A stretch of DNA of 64,000 nt from Oscillospiraceae bacterium MB08-C2-2 (GCA_035621215.1 CP141729.1:1944944-2008943), one strand, 5' to 3'. Shown: positions 17,570 to 26,331, numbered from the stretch's first letter. Numbers and translations: made by a program. The notes: generated by a model not told the origin, from the letters alone.

Positions 17570-18367
17570 CTATTTTCGAAACAGCTCCTGCACGGTGAGA
17601 AAAAAGCGAATGAGAATCGAGGGAGCGGCCGCCAGCATAATCAAGGTGAGCCAATGATAAACCGAAATATCCCCCAGCCTCAGGGCCTTTTCCGCAGGCG
17701 GCCACAGGCACCCCACCCATAAAAAAAGCATTCCGGGCAGAACAGCAAGCCACCCACGGCTTTTGGTTCTGCCCATCTTTTTTGCTGTAACCATACCGCC
17801 CCAAAACAGCATCGCCAGCACCAGCCCAACAGCCGAGCAATACCACCCCAGCGGTTCTGAGGGCGGGAACAATCGTGAAACGGCTGAGCGGCTCCCCAAC
17901 CCATAAGCCATAGCTGTGGAAACGCCGATCAAAACCCCTTGCAGACCAGAAAAAATCAAGGTTCCCGCAACAGTTATGTCCCTTGCCTCTCTGGGTATGG
18001 AAATGGAGGAAAGGGCCAGTATTCCCACTGAGCCAACCAAATTGGAACGGCTGAAAAGCCTTTTTTGGCTGTTGGCAGTATTGGGCCGATTCACAATAAC
18101 CATAGTTCGCCTGCCTGTGTTCTGCTGTACTGTCTCACGGGCAGGCGGCAGAAGCACGCGCCTGCCCTTCACCATGCGGCTCTTTGGCGGATGCTTGCGA
18201 TAGCGCAGAACCAACGAAACCGGTGCTCCCCCTAGCAAGCACCACAGCCAGAGGCCAGCCGGGGAAAAGGGCCAGCCCCATCCCAGAAACAGCGAAGTCA
18301 TCACTGCCACAAGCAGTGCAAAAAATCCGCCCAGCCAATAGGCTTTTAGCCAGCCGGGTTGCTGCAT
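17570..18367 (-). CDS. Hypothetical multi-pass membrane protein
   Basis: A 265-residue protein with about six hydrophobic segments (residues about 8-27, 32-50, 130-150, 165-185, 200-220 and 235-255) and a basic loop of about 60 residues between the second and third. I do not recognise the family. ATG at 18367 follows AAGGAAAATAGTT; a longer in-frame start at 18472 would add 35 residues but has no ribosome binding site. It is convergent with the amidase gene, only 40 bp apart. Paralogues in spore formers with this architecture exist, but no role is claimed. Confidence 0.7.
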   Translation of the reverse strand: MQQPGWLKAYWLGGFFALLVAVMTSLFLGWGWPFSPAGLWLWCLLGGAPVSLVLRYRKHPPKSRMVKGRRVLLPPARETVQQNTGRRTMVIVNRPNTANSQKRLFSRSNLVGSVGILALSSISIPREARDITVAGTLIFSGLQGVLIGVSTAMAYGLGSRSAVSRLFPPSEPLGWYCSAVGLVLAMLFWGGMVTAKKMGRTKSRGWLAVLPGMLFLWVGCLWPPAEKALRLGDISVYHWLTLIMLAAAPSILIRFFLTVQELFRK

Positions 18368-18913
18368 AACTATTTTCCTTGCCGCTGTCTGCAAAAAAGC
18401 AGCTATGTGGTTTGGAAATCCTTTAAGTCTCCCCAAAGCCTTTTTCCATTTTAGGCACAGCGAAGCACCCACCCGTGAAAGTGCTCCCTGCGGGTGGGTC
18501 TGATGGGTTTTATAAGACTTTTTGAACTCCTTGATGTCCCATCATCCCTTGCGCTGTTTCTACAAACTGTAAAACCTCTTTGCAATTGGCAAGCTATACC
18601 ACCATAGTATGCGGCAAACCTGCTTCAATCATGCCCTTTCGAATATATACTTGTCTTTGAAATTCTGCATTTCTCACAGAATAATACCATATTTATTTCA
18701 GGAAATTGGCATATGCATGAGCTGCCTGAACCATGGCCTCCATAACCGTTTAATAATACACGCATATTATCCAACAGATTGCAAAAATCCTCGTGATCAA
18801 TTATAATATTTGTATATTTTTCGCAGAAAGCTTGCCCTTCAGCCGTTGGTTGCCTGTCAACCCGGGAAAGAATATACTGTTTAAAGAAATATTCCATATG
18901 GGGGGCTTGCTCT
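18368..18913. other. Intergenic region with a strong hairpin
   Basis: A 9-bp GC-rich inverted repeat (ACCCACCCG at 18467-18475 and CGGGTGGGT at 18491-18499) with an alternative pairing AGCAC/GTGCT lies upstream of the membrane protein gene. Further right, a 90-codon AT-rich frame on the minus strand (18625-18897, starting MEYFFKQYILSRV) has ordinary amino-acid composition but no ribosome binding site; it may be a relic or chance. No known riboswitch motif precedes the ECF gene. Confidence 0.45.
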
Positions 18914-19501
18914 ATGAAAAACAATCGGTTTGATCTCTATGATATCGTTCTTGTGGGTGTAATGGCGGCAATCTGCTTTGCCACAACCGTCTTTTTAAAG
19001 ATTACCATTCCCACACCCGCCGGCCCTGTGATGCTTAAGCTGGGCAATGTTTTCTGTCTGCTGGCCGGCCTTCTGTTCGGCGGGCTTCGTGGCGGGCTGG
19101 CCGCCGGCATCGGCTCCGCTTTGTATGACCTGACCGACCCGCTTTTTGTGGCGGATACTCCCCTGACCTTTATCCGCTTTTTTCTCATGGCCTTCCTATG
19201 CGGCGTGATTGCCCAGTGGGGCAATCGGAACAAGAAGGGCTTTGCCGTCAACATTCTTGCGGCTACCGTTGGCTCGGCATTTTCCCTTGCTTTTTACTGG
19301 GTAAAAAACATCACCGAGCTGGTCTTGGCAGGCAGTGTTTTTTCTGCGGCCGTTACAGCGGCTACCGTGAAGCTGGTGGTTTCCGGGATCAACGCCGTTG
19401 CAGCCGTGATTATTGCCGTTGCCATTGCGCCCGCCTGCAAAAAAGCGCTGCTGCGAGCCGGGCTTGGCCAAAAAATTCCCGCTCTCAAGAAAACCAGCTG
19501 A
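18914..19501 (+). CDS. ECF transporter S component
   Basis: The 195-residue protein is the membrane substrate-binding subunit of an energy-coupling factor vitamin importer. It has about six helices, with the family-typical LGNVFCLLAGLLFGGLRGG stretch and an acidic region after it (ALYDLTDPLF). No ATPase or T-component genes adjoin it, so it probably uses a shared group-II ECF module. The substrate cannot be told from sequence: no riboswitch precedes it. It is followed after 33 bp by a TraX-like gene on the same strand. Confidence 0.85.
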   Translation: MKNNRFDLYDIVLVGVMAAICFATTVFLKITIPTPAGPVMLKLGNVFCLLAGLLFGGLRGGLAAGIGSALYDLTDPLFVADTPLTFIRFFLMAFLCGVIAQWGNRNKKGFAVNILAATVGSAFSLAFYWVKNITELVLAGSVFSAAVTAATVKLVVSGINAVAAVIIAVAIAPACKKALLRAGLGQKIPALKKTS

Positions 19502-19534
19502 ACTGCTTTATAAATCATTTTTAAGGAGCCTTTT

Positions 19535-20242
19535 ATGGATGAAATGCCTCTTTCTCCCCGCCGGGTTGGCCTGAATGCCTTTGCACTGAAACTATTCATG
19601 GCCGCTTTAATGCTCATGGATCATCTCTATGTGTTTCTGCCGGGCTTTCCCGTGTGGTTTGAGGCTGTTTCCCGTCTGGTGGCTCCCTGCTTCTGCTTTT
19701 TGATGACCGAAGGTCTGGTGTATACCCGGAGCCGCAAAAAATACCTGCTGCGTCTGTATACCATCGGGCTGATCATGCTGGCTATGGATTTTGTTTTTAC
19801 GGCTGTATTCGGCACAACACCCGGCAACAGCATCATCATGGCTCTTGCGGTTTCGGGTAGCCTGATCTGCGCTATAGATCAAGCCATTGCCGCTGAGACC
19901 CCAGGGGAAAAGACCCGCTTTTTCCTTCTGGCGATTACCCTGCTGGCTTTTTCTATGGTGTGGGAGGGCTTTCTCGTGATTCCCATGATGTCGCTGATCT
20001 TTTATTATCTGCGGGGGCGCAAAAGGCTTATGTGTGCCGTTTTTGCGGCCGCTTCTCTGATTTTTCTCGCCTTTTTTGATTTTGGCAAATTCCAATGGCT
20101 TATGATCTTTTCTGTGATTCCCATATGGTTTTATAACGGCCAAAGAGGCCCCTCGGGGCTTTTTGCCAAGTGGTTCTTCTATGTGTTTTATCCCGCTCAT
20201 ATCTGGATACTTTTTATTCTTTCCCAAACTTTTTTCAGGTAA
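19535..20242 (+). CDS. TraX family membrane protein
   Basis: A 235-residue polytopic membrane protein with seven to eight helices. It starts with the family pattern ALKLFMAALMLMDHLYVF, continues with SRLVAPCFCFLMTEG and ends with FYNGQRGP and FYVFYPAHIWIL. TraX from the F plasmid acetylates pilin, but chromosomal members in Firmicutes are generally of unknown acyltransferase function. No conjugation genes adjoin it, so a role in conjugation is unlikely. AAGGAGCC precedes the ATG. Confidence 0.88.
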   Translation: MDEMPLSPRRVGLNAFALKLFMAALMLMDHLYVFLPGFPVWFEAVSRLVAPCFCFLMTEGLVYTRSRKKYLLRLYTIGLIMLAMDFVFTAVFGTTPGNSIIMALAVSGSLICAIDQAIAAETPGEKTRFFLLAITLLAFSMVWEGFLVIPMMSLIFYYLRGRKRLMCAVFAAASLIFLAFFDFGKFQWLMIFSVIPIWFYNGQRGPSGLFAKWFFYVFYPAHIWILFILSQTFFR

Positions 20243-20375
20243 CGCCAATATTATTAAAACAAACCGTTGACAACGGCTCTTATATGGTGTAATATACGGT
20301 TATAGCGTAAGTTATCCAACGCTAACACCCTCATCAAACAGTTGTTTTACCTCATCATTGATAACCCCCTTTTAC

Positions 20376-20413
20376 AGCAAAAAGCACTTGGCAGCTGCCA
20401 AGTGCTTTTTGCT
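20376..20413. terminator. Bidirectional terminator
   Basis: A perfect 38-nt palindrome with A-run and T-run flanks, centred between 20394 and 20395, lies between the convergent traX-like and ylmC-like genes. Confidence 0.93.
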
Positions 20414-20421
20414 GTGTTTTT

Positions 20422-20712
20422 TTAATTGCCGAAACCGGAGAAAAAACCGTTCCTTTTCCGCCGGCCCACAACGCCGCCCTCCATGTTGATCAGAATGGTA
20501 TCTTCCCCGATCACTTCAATGTTGCACCAAGGGATGATAATATCCTCCCCCCTGAAAAACAGCCCAAACAGACGGCACCGGCCAAAAATAATCAGCGATA
20601 CCACCTTAGCTGTTACAGTATCCACTTCTATATCCGAAACAAAGCCAAGGCAGCTTCCATCCCGGACATTAATGACCTCCTTGTACCGAAGATCGGTTAT
20701 ACGGCAGTTCAT
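20422..20712 (-). CDS. YlmC/YmxH family PRC-barrel sporulation protein
   Basis: A 96-residue protein with a PRC-barrel fold of the YlmC/YmxH family, widespread in spore-forming Firmicutes. It begins with MNCRITDLRYKEVINVRDG and has the family core GFVSDIEVDTVTAKV and EDIIIPWCNIEVIGEDTILI. The function is not established; in Bacillus the gene is expressed during sporulation. An AGGTGG-type ribosome binding site precedes the ATG. Confidence 0.87.
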   Translation of the reverse strand: MNCRITDLRYKEVINVRDGSCLGFVSDIEVDTVTAKVVSLIIFGRCRLFGLFFRGEDIIIPWCNIEVIGEDTILINMEGGVVGRRKRNGFFSGFGN

Positions 20713-20818
20713 TCAGCCACCTCCCCTATCCTATATGTATGGCAGACCATAAGGGGAGATGCCAGAGGACAATCCGAAAATTACCGGCCGGTTGCGATTG
20801 GCAGTATTTAATGAGATT

Positions 20819-21367
20819 TTATTGCCCGTTATCTGCTTCTGCGGCATAACAGCGGTCGTATTCCGCCATGCTTTTGCGAATCACCGCCAAGGCTTCCTTC
20901 TGGCCCTTGGCCTCACTGACTGCGGTGTCTCTGCCTTCCAGTGCCTTATAGACCTGAAAGAAATGCTGCATTTCGGAAAAGATATGAGAGGGCAGCGCCT
21001 CAATGGAGCGGTAGGAATTGTAGGTGGGGTCTTCAAAGGGGATGGCGATAATTTTCTCATCCTTTTCGCCGTTATCCACCATAGAAATGACCCCGATGGG
21101 ATAGCACCGCACCAGCACCAGCGGCTCCACCGGCTCACTGCAAAGCACCAGAACATCCAAAGGGTCGCCGTCATCGGCAAAGGTCCGGGGAATAAAGCCA
21201 TAGTTGGCCGGGTAATGGGTGGAGGTATAAAGAATCCGATCCAGAATAATCAGGCCGGTTTCCTTATCCAGCTCATATTTCTTTTTACTGCCCTTTTGAA
21301 TTTCAATTACAGCCAGAAAATCCTCGGGGCGAATGCGCTGAGGGCTTACATCGTGCCAAATGTTCAT
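20819..21367 (-). CDS. ppa: Inorganic pyrophosphatase
   Basis: A family I soluble pyrophosphatase of 182 residues, hydrolysing pyrophosphate to drive biosynthesis. Conserved features are the E-x7-K-x-E-like [17 protein letters not shown], the substrate segment [11 protein letters not shown] and the signature [10 protein letters not shown] with its metal-binding aspartates. ATG at 21367 follows AGAAGGAG; an upstream start would add 17 residues with no ribosome binding site. It is monocistronic. Confidence 0.95.
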   Translation of the reverse strand: MNIWHDVSPQRIRPEDFLAVIEIQKGSKKKYELDKETGLIILDRILYTSTHYPANYGFIPRTFADDGDPLDVLVLCSEPVEPLVLVRCYPIGVISMVDNGEKDEKIIAIPFEDPTYNSYRSIEALPSHIFSEMQHFFQVYKALEGRDTAVSEAKGQKEALAVIRKSMAEYDRCYAAEADNGQ

Positions 21368-21473
21368 GTGGCTTCTCCTTCTGCTTTTGCAGACAGTATA
21401 GCATAAAACGCAGGACAAGTTAAACTATAATCAAAAAAAATCATAATTTGTAAATTAAATTATATAATATCTA

Positions 21474-21502
21474 TTGCAAATTATATGTTTGAGTGCTAAA
21501 AT
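21474..21502 (+). promoter_or_regulatory. Promoter of the RHH-clpB operon with CIRCE-like half site
   Basis: TTGCAA (21474-21479), 17 bp, TAAAAT (21497-21502). The sequence GAGTGCTAA at 21491-21499 is identical to the right arm of the CIRCE element bound by HrcA. At the proper 9-bp spacing, the left arm (21473-21481) keeps only the central GCA and one other base. Confidence 0.6.
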
Positions 21503-21522
21503 AATAAACAGGAGGTGAGGCT

Positions 21523-22158
21523 GTGAAGAAAAGCTTATATAGTCTGATGCTATCCGATGAGGTGGTGCGGGCAGTGGATCGAATGGCTTATGACCGGGGC
21601 ATGAGCCGTTCCGGCCTGATCAATCGGATTTTGGCTCAGCAGTTTTCCATGACAACGCCAGATATGTGGTATGAAAGCGTTCTCGATTGTGTGGCGCAGA
21701 TTACCGAAACCCGCCAGCGTCTCCAGCTCCAGCCTCAACCCAGCGCTTCCATGCTGTCGCTGAAAAGCTTTTTGGATTATAAATACAATCCAACCATTCG
21801 TTACAGTGTAGAGCTTTTTGCTGAGGGCGAAGGCTACTCCGGGGAACTTCGGGTTTCTTCCCGCACCCAAAACGAAGGTCTGCTGGCCATGCTGGAGGAT
21901 TTCTTTACCCACTGGGCCGCTTTGGAATCCGGGAGGCATCCCCCGGATACTCTGCTTGTGCAAGTGGAGAACGGACGCTTTTACCGGCGGTTCAGCCTTC
22001 CCCAAAAGGATGGGCAGGAATCCACTGATGTGATCGGAAAGCGCATCGGCCAATATATCCACCAGCTTGATTTGGCCCTTTCCGCTTATTTCCATGCCGC
22101 CCGCATCGGCGGCGGAATGGTTTATCTGGAAAAATACTTCGACGACGCCACCAAGTAA
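21523..22158 (+). CDS. Ribbon-helix-helix domain protein
   Basis: A 211-residue protein. The first 40 residues form a CopG/Arc-like ribbon-helix-helix (KKSLYSLMLSDEVVRAVDRMAYDRGMSRSGLINRI), which suggests DNA binding. The remaining 170 residues have no family I recognise; they look like a mixed alpha-beta domain. The start is GTG at 21523, 4 nt after AGGAGGTGA. The gene lies 98 bp upstream of clpB on the same strand, with a hairpin but no clear terminator between, so it may be co-transcribed with clpB and affect it. Confidence 0.8.
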   Translation: MKKSLYSLMLSDEVVRAVDRMAYDRGMSRSGLINRILAQQFSMTTPDMWYESVLDCVAQITETRQRLQLQPQPSASMLSLKSFLDYKYNPTIRYSVELFAEGEGYSGELRVSSRTQNEGLLAMLEDFFTHWAALESGRHPPDTLLVQVENGRFYRRFSLPQKDGQESTDVIGKRIGQYIHQLDLALSAYFHAARIGGGMVYLEKYFDDATK

Positions 22159-22185
22159 ATAGTTCCTACTGTTTCAACTTTTTCA

Positions 22186-22203
22186 CCCGGTGGTTGCACC
22201 GGG
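22186..22203 (+). promoter_or_regulatory. Hairpin in the RHH-clpB intergenic space
   Basis: Perfect 7-bp stem CCCGGTG / CACCGGG with loop GTTG, not followed by a U-run. It may be a processing or stability element between the two cistrons. Confidence 0.45.
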
Positions 22204-22256
22204 ACTTTGCAACATATTGAAATAGCCCTATCAGCGGGCGAAAGGAGTGCTGAACT

Positions 22257-24896
22257 ATGACCAACATGCAAAAATTTACTCAAAAATCCATTGAGGCCAT
22301 CGGAGCCGCTCAGAGTCTGGCTCTTGGCAACCAAAACATGCAGATTGAACAGCCCCACCTGCTCTATGCCCTTGCCTCGCAGGAAAACGGCCTGATACCC
22401 CAGCTTCTTTTGAAAATGGATACCCAGCCGGAAAGCTTTTTACAGGCGGTTCAGGAGGAAATCGGCCGTATTCCCGGTGTAAGCGGGCCGGGGCGTGAGC
22501 CGGATAAAATTTATGTCTCCCCAGCCGTGGATACGGCGCTGGTGCAGGCGGAAGCCCTTGCCGGCAAAATGAAGGATGAATTTGTTTCGGTGGAGCATTT
22601 GTTTCTGGCTCTGCTGGAAAAACCGGATAAAAGTATACAGGCTGTTTTTCGGCGCTTTGGGCTGGATAAAAACCGTTTTCTTGCCGCTCTTTCCACCGTT
22701 CGGGGCAACACCCGGGTCACCAGCGATTCCCCCGAAGAAACCTACGATGCCCTGACCAAATACGGCTACGATCTGGTGGCCCGTGCAAGGGAACAAAAGC
22801 TTGACCCTGTTATCGGCCGGGATAATGAAATCCGTAACGTGGTGCGTATTCTTTCCCGCAAAACAAAAAACAATCCCGTCCTTATCGGCGAGCCGGGCGT
22901 AGGCAAAACCGCCATTGCGGAAGGCCTTGCTCAACGAATTGTCCGGGGGGATGTTCCGGAAAGCCTGCGGGATAAAACCATTTTTGCGCTGGATATGGGT
23001 GCTTTGATTGCAGGCGCCAAATACCGGGGCGAATTTGAGGAGCGCCTCAAGGCTGTGCTTTCTGAAATTAAGAAAAGCGAAGGCCGGGTTATCCTCTTTA
23101 TCGATGAGCTGCACACCATTGTGGGTGCGGGCAAAACCGAAGGCTCCATGGATGCAGGCAACCTGCTCAAGCCTATGCTGGCCCGGGGCGAGCTTCACTG
23201 TATCGGCGCCACCACACTGGATGAATACCGGCGCTACATTGAAAAGGATGCGGCTCTGGAACGTCGTTTCCAGCCGGTTCTGGTCAGCGAGCCGACTGTG
23301 GAGGATACCATCTCCATTCTGCGTGGCCTTAAAGAGCGGTATGAGGTGTTCCACGGTGTAAAAATTCAGGATCAGGCTCTCATCGCCGCCGCTACCCTTT
23401 CCTCCCGGTATATTGCCGACCGTTTTTTGCCGGATAAGGCTATCGATTTGGTGGATGAGGCCTGCGCCATGATTCGTACCGAAATTGATTCCATGCCCAC
23501 CGAGCTGGATGAAATCTCCCGCCGGATTATGCAGCTTGAAATTGAAGAAGCCGCCCTGAAAAAAGATCACGATGAGCTGGCCAAAGAACATCTCGCCGCT
23601 GTGCAAAAGGAGCTTTCCGAGGTGCGGGATCAGTTTGCCGCCATGAAAGCCCAGTGGGAAAATGAAAAGAACGCCATCTCCAAGGTACAGAAGCTGCGGG
23701 AAGAGATTGAGGGCGTTAACGCCGAAATCGAAAAGGCACAGCGCAGCTACGATCTCAACAAGGCCGCCGAGCTGACCTACGGCCGCCTGCCCGAGCTGAA
23801 AAAGCAGCTTGAACAAGAAGAGGAGCTTGCCGAAAAATCCAAGCTGGGCAGCAGCCTGCTGCGGGATAAGGTAACCGACGAGGAAATCGCCCGGATCATC
23901 GGCCGGTGGACGGGTATCCCCCTTTCCAAGATTTTGGAAAGCGACCGGGAAAAGCTGCTGAGCATGGATAAAATCCTCCACCAGCGTGTGGTGGGGCAGG
24001 ATGAAGCGGTTGAAAAGGTTTGCGATGCCATTCTCCGTTCCCGTGCAGGCATTCAGGACCCTGACCGGCCTATCGGCTCCTTCCTGTTCCTTGGGCCTAC
24101 CGGTGTGGGTAAAACCGAGCTGGCAAAGGCTCTGGCTCAATGCCTCTTTGATGAGGAAAAGAGCCTGATTCGGATTGACATGAGCGAATATATGGAGAAG
24201 CACGCTGTTTCTCGTCTGGTGGGAGCGCCTCCGGGGTATGTGGGCTATGAGGAAGGTGGCCAGCTGACCGAGGCGGTGCGCCGCAAGCCCTACAGCGTCA
24301 TTCTGTTTGACGAGGTGGAAAAGGCTCACCCGGATGTGTTCAACATCCTGCTCCAAGTGCTGGATGACGGCCGTATTACCGATTCCCAAGGCCGTATGGT
24401 GGATTTCAAAAACACCATCATCATCCTCACCTCCAACCTTGGCTCCAATCTTCTGCTGGAGGGTATCGACAGCAAAGGTGAAATTACCGAGCAGGCTAAG
24501 GCTGCCGTGGAAACCATTCTGCGCCAAAGCTTCCGGCCGGAATTTCTCAACCGTCTGGATGAGATTGTGTTCTACAAGCCTCTCACCAAGGAGGAAATCC
24601 GCTCCATTGTGGATTTGATGGTAGCCGATCTGGGCCACCGCCTTGCCGACCGCCAGCTCTCTGTGGTGCTGACCCCCGCCGCCAAAGATTTTGTGGTGGA
24701 AAACGGATACGACCCTGTCTATGGTGCCCGGCCTCTGCGGCGGTTCCTCCAGAAAAAGGTGGAAACCCTGCTGGCCCGGTATCTGATTGCCGAAAGTTCT
24801 CTGCCACATTCCACGTTGGTGGTGGATTGTGTTGAAAATCAGCTGACTGTGCATACACAGCAGCCACTGAAAACAGGAGAAATTGCTTATGATTAA
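22257..24896 (+). CDS. clpB: ATP-dependent chaperone ClpB
   Basis: ClpB is the disaggregase of the Hsp100 family, rescuing aggregated proteins with DnaK. The 879-residue protein has an N-terminal Clp_N repeat domain (1-145), AAA+ module 1 with Walker A GEPGVGKT (211-218), a long coiled-coil middle domain at about 410-525 and AAA+ module 2 with Walker A GPTGVGKT (613-620). The middle domain separates it from ClpA and supports ClpB. A CIRCE-like half site upstream of the preceding gene suggests heat-shock control. The last codons overlap the start of the GNAT gene (ATGATTAA). Confidence 0.97.
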   Translation: MTNMQKFTQKSIEAIGAAQSLALGNQNMQIEQPHLLYALASQENGLIPQLLLKMDTQPESFLQAVQEEIGRIPGVSGPGREPDKIYVSPAVDTALVQAEALAGKMKDEFVSVEHLFLALLEKPDKSIQAVFRRFGLDKNRFLAALSTVRGNTRVTSDSPEETYDALTKYGYDLVARAREQKLDPVIGRDNEIRNVVRILSRKTKNNPVLIGEPGVGKTAIAEGLAQRIVRGDVPESLRDKTIFALDMGALIAGAKYRGEFEERLKAVLSEIKKSEGRVILFIDELHTIVGAGKTEGSMDAGNLLKPMLARGELHCIGATTLDEYRRYIEKDAALERRFQPVLVSEPTVEDTISILRGLKERYEVFHGVKIQDQALIAAATLSSRYIADRFLPDKAIDLVDEACAMIRTEIDSMPTELDEISRRIMQLEIEEAALKKDHDELAKEHLAAVQKELSEVRDQFAAMKAQWENEKNAISKVQKLREEIEGVNAEIEKAQRSYDLNKAAELTYGRLPELKKQLEQEEELAEKSKLGSSLLRDKVTDEEIARIIGRWTGIPLSKILESDREKLLSMDKILHQRVVGQDEAVEKVCDAILRSRAGIQDPDRPIGSFLFLGPTGVGKTELAKALAQCLFDEEKSLIRIDMSEYMEKHAVSRLVGAPPGYVGYEEGGQLTEAVRRKPYSVILFDEVEKAHPDVFNILLQVLDDGRITDSQGRMVDFKNTIIILTSNLGSNLLLEGIDSKGEITEQAKAAVETILRQSFRPEFLNRLDEIVFYKPLTKEEIRSIVDLMVADLGHRLADRQLSVVLTPAAKDFVVENGYDPVYGARPLRRFLQKKVETLLARYLIAESSLPHSTLVVDCVENQLTVHTQQPLKTGEIAYD

Positions 24897-24936
24897 ACCG
24901 CTCCACCTTTCCCAGCTGGATCAGGTTATGGAAATA

Positions 24937-25106
24937 TACCCAATGAACTTCAAAATGCGTGCATTTTGAAGCCCCACAGTAGAAGCTGTGGGCCGCCCAA
25001 TGGGCGGTTTCATTGATGTGCATAGTTAATCGCACGCTCAAAGCGTGTCAGCAGGCAATGCCTGCCGCCTGAAAATCTTCTTTGATTTTCAGGCCGATTA
25101 ACTATA
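24937..25106 (+). repeat. Twin-cloverleaf insert, copy 1
   Basis: A 170-nt insert between codons ATA (24934-24936) and TGG of the GNAT gene, ending in a repeated ATA. Cloverleaf 1 is closed by CAATGAA (24941-24947) with TTCATTG (25009-25015). Its arms are 24948-24971 (11-bp stem), 24973-24992 (7 bp) and 24993-25007 (6 bp). Cloverleaf 2 is closed by a perfect 10-bp stem, ATAGTTAATC (25022-25031) with GATTAACTAT (25096-25105). Its arms are 25033-25047 (6 bp), 25051-25065 (5 bp) and 25068-25093 (10 bp). No open reading frame is carried. Confidence 0.9.
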
Positions 25107-25400
25107 TGGCTGCAAACCAACATAGACGCCCACAGCTTTATTCCCAAGGAATACTGGGAAAGCCATTTCCAAGAGGTGAAGGCCATACTGCCCCAGGCGG
25201 ATGTAACCGTTTATGAGCAAGATGGCAAGGTCAGAGGCTTTTTAGGCATAGCAGATGGCTCCTATATTGCAGGGCTGTTTGTTGCCAAGGCACATCAGGG
25301 GCAGGGTATTGGAGAGGCCCTGCTCAGCGCCTGTAAAAAGCGCCTGCCCAGCCTGACCTTGGATGTATACACCCGGAACCGGCCTGCCATCTCTTTTTAT

Positions 25401-25570
25401 AGTCAATGAACATCAAAAGTGGATCACTTTTGATGTCGCACGGTCAAACCGTGCGATCGCCTAAAAGGCGAATTCATTAGACTTCATAGTGGATTGTGCG
25501 CCTTTGGCGCAGCGGCAGGCACAGCCTTCTGTTTGAAAACTGTGACAGTTTTCAAATTAATTCACTATAT
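25401..25570 (+). repeat. Twin-cloverleaf insert, copy 2
   Basis: The second 170-nt insert, same strand, after codon TAT (25398-25400) and ending in a repeated TAT. Cloverleaf 1 is closed by AATGAA (25405-25410) with TTCATT (25473-25478). Its arms are 25411-25435 (11-bp stem), 25437-25455 (8 bp) and 25458-25470 (5 bp). Cloverleaf 2 is closed by ATAGTGGATT (25486-25495) with AATTCACTAT (25559-25568), nine Watson-Crick pairs and one G-U. Its arms are 25497-25511 (6 bp), about 25517-25527 (4 bp) and 25532-25556 (12 bp). Most stems differ in sequence from copy 1. Confidence 0.9.
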
Positions 25571-25669
25571 AAAAAGCACGGCTTTGCGGTAACCGAAGAA
25601 AAAATAAACAGCGATACCGGTGAAAGCGAATACACCATGGTGTGGAAGCGCCCAGACTAATCCGGCTTC

Positions 25670-25709
25670 AAGCCTTGTCTTTTTCATTAGAGAAAAACAA
25701 GGCTTTTTT
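25670..25709 (+). terminator. Terminator of the clpB-GNAT operon
   Basis: Perfect 9-bp stem AAGCCTTGT / ACAAGGCTT followed by six T, starting 9 bp after the GNAT stop codon. Confidence 0.9.
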
Positions 25710-25857
25710 AAGTTCCCACACTGGCTACAAAATCGAGAAACGTTAAATTTTAACTATTTTTAACATAGGCCGCTCTAGCCAGCCCAAGCAAAATGTGCTA
25801 CACTTATTTTGTTCGACAGATTCAGACAAAAATATGCATTTGAAGGGAGCCTGTCTC

Positions 25858-26331
25858 TTGATTAATGACGATTATATAACCTTTACCATCAGCGTTGAAA
25901 AAAACATCGCTCTGATTGCCCACGATAACAAAAAGTCGGAGCTTATTGATTGGTGCCTCCAGCATAAGAGCATTTTGCAGAACCACCGCCTTTGCGGAAC
26001 CGGCACCACCGCCCGTATGATCACCGACCGCACCGGTATGCAGGTGCTGGGCTACAACAGCGGCCCTTTGGGCGGTGACCAGCAGCTCGGAGCTAAAATT
26101 GTGGAAGGGAAAATCGACATGGTCATTTTCTTTTCTGACCCTCTCACTGCCCAGCCCCATGACCCGGATGTGAAGGCACTTCTGCGCATTGTGCAGGTAT
26201 ACGATATTCCCATGGCCAGCAACAAATCCACCGCGGATTTTATGATTACCTCCCCGCTGATGGATGAACCCTATAACCATCAGGTGATTAACTTTAACAA
26301 AAACATTCGCCAGCGTGCGGAAACTCTTTAA
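25858..26331 (+). CDS. mgsA: Methylglyoxal synthase
   Basis: MgsA turns dihydroxyacetone phosphate into methylglyoxal and phosphate, an overflow bypass of lower glycolysis. The protein is 157 residues with the MGS-like fold: IALIAHDNKK at the start, LCGTGTT (phosphate binding), a GPLGGDQQ loop and the active-site segment FFSDPLTAQPHDPDVKALLR. The TTG at 25858 is preferred as start, because AAGGGAG precedes it at normal spacing; an ATG 8 codons upstream has no ribosome binding site. It appears monocistronic. Confidence 0.95.
   Translation: MINDDYITFTISVEKNIALIAHDNKKSELIDWCLQHKSILQNHRLCGTGTTARMITDRTGMQVLGYNSGPLGGDQQLGAKIVEGKIDMVIFFSDPLTAQPHDPDVKALLRIVQVYDIPMASNKSTADFMITSPLMDEPYNHQVINFNKNIRQRAETL

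Larger units (their letters stand above)
24889..25660 (+). pseudogene. GNAT acetyltransferase gene interrupted by two 170-nt structured inserts
   Basis: Three exon-like parts encode one GNAT N-acetyltransferase. Part A is 24889-24936 (16 residues, [16 protein letters not shown]), part B is 25107-25400 (98 residues) and part C is 25571-25660 (29 residues and stop, ending EYTMVWKRPD). Part B holds the acetyl-CoA loop, seen as HQGQGIGEALL. Joined, they make a normal 143-residue protein, with EIWLQTNIDAHSFIP and AISFYKKHGF restored at the joints. No other stop or frameshift is present. The parts lie in three different frames, so normal translation stops at a TGA inside the first insert. The ATG overlaps the clpB stop by 8 nt, implying translational coupling. 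It is called a pseudogene by convention; the intact parts leave open bypass or RNA-level removal of the inserts. Confidence 0.85.

Noticed and set aside
18625-18897. 90-codon minus-strand gene before the ECF transporter
   Set aside because: No ribosome binding site, AT-rich composition unlike neighbours and no recognisable family; mentioned only as a possible relic.
22440-24854. 804-codon minus-strand frame opposite clpB
   Set aside because: Antisense shadow of clpB caused by biased codon use; no family features.
24937-25570. tRNA genes, group I/II intron or intein in the inserts
   Set aside because: No anticodon, D or T loop motifs, no intron domain V or conserved core, and no open frame in 170 nt. 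The structure is two stem-closed sets of simple hairpins.
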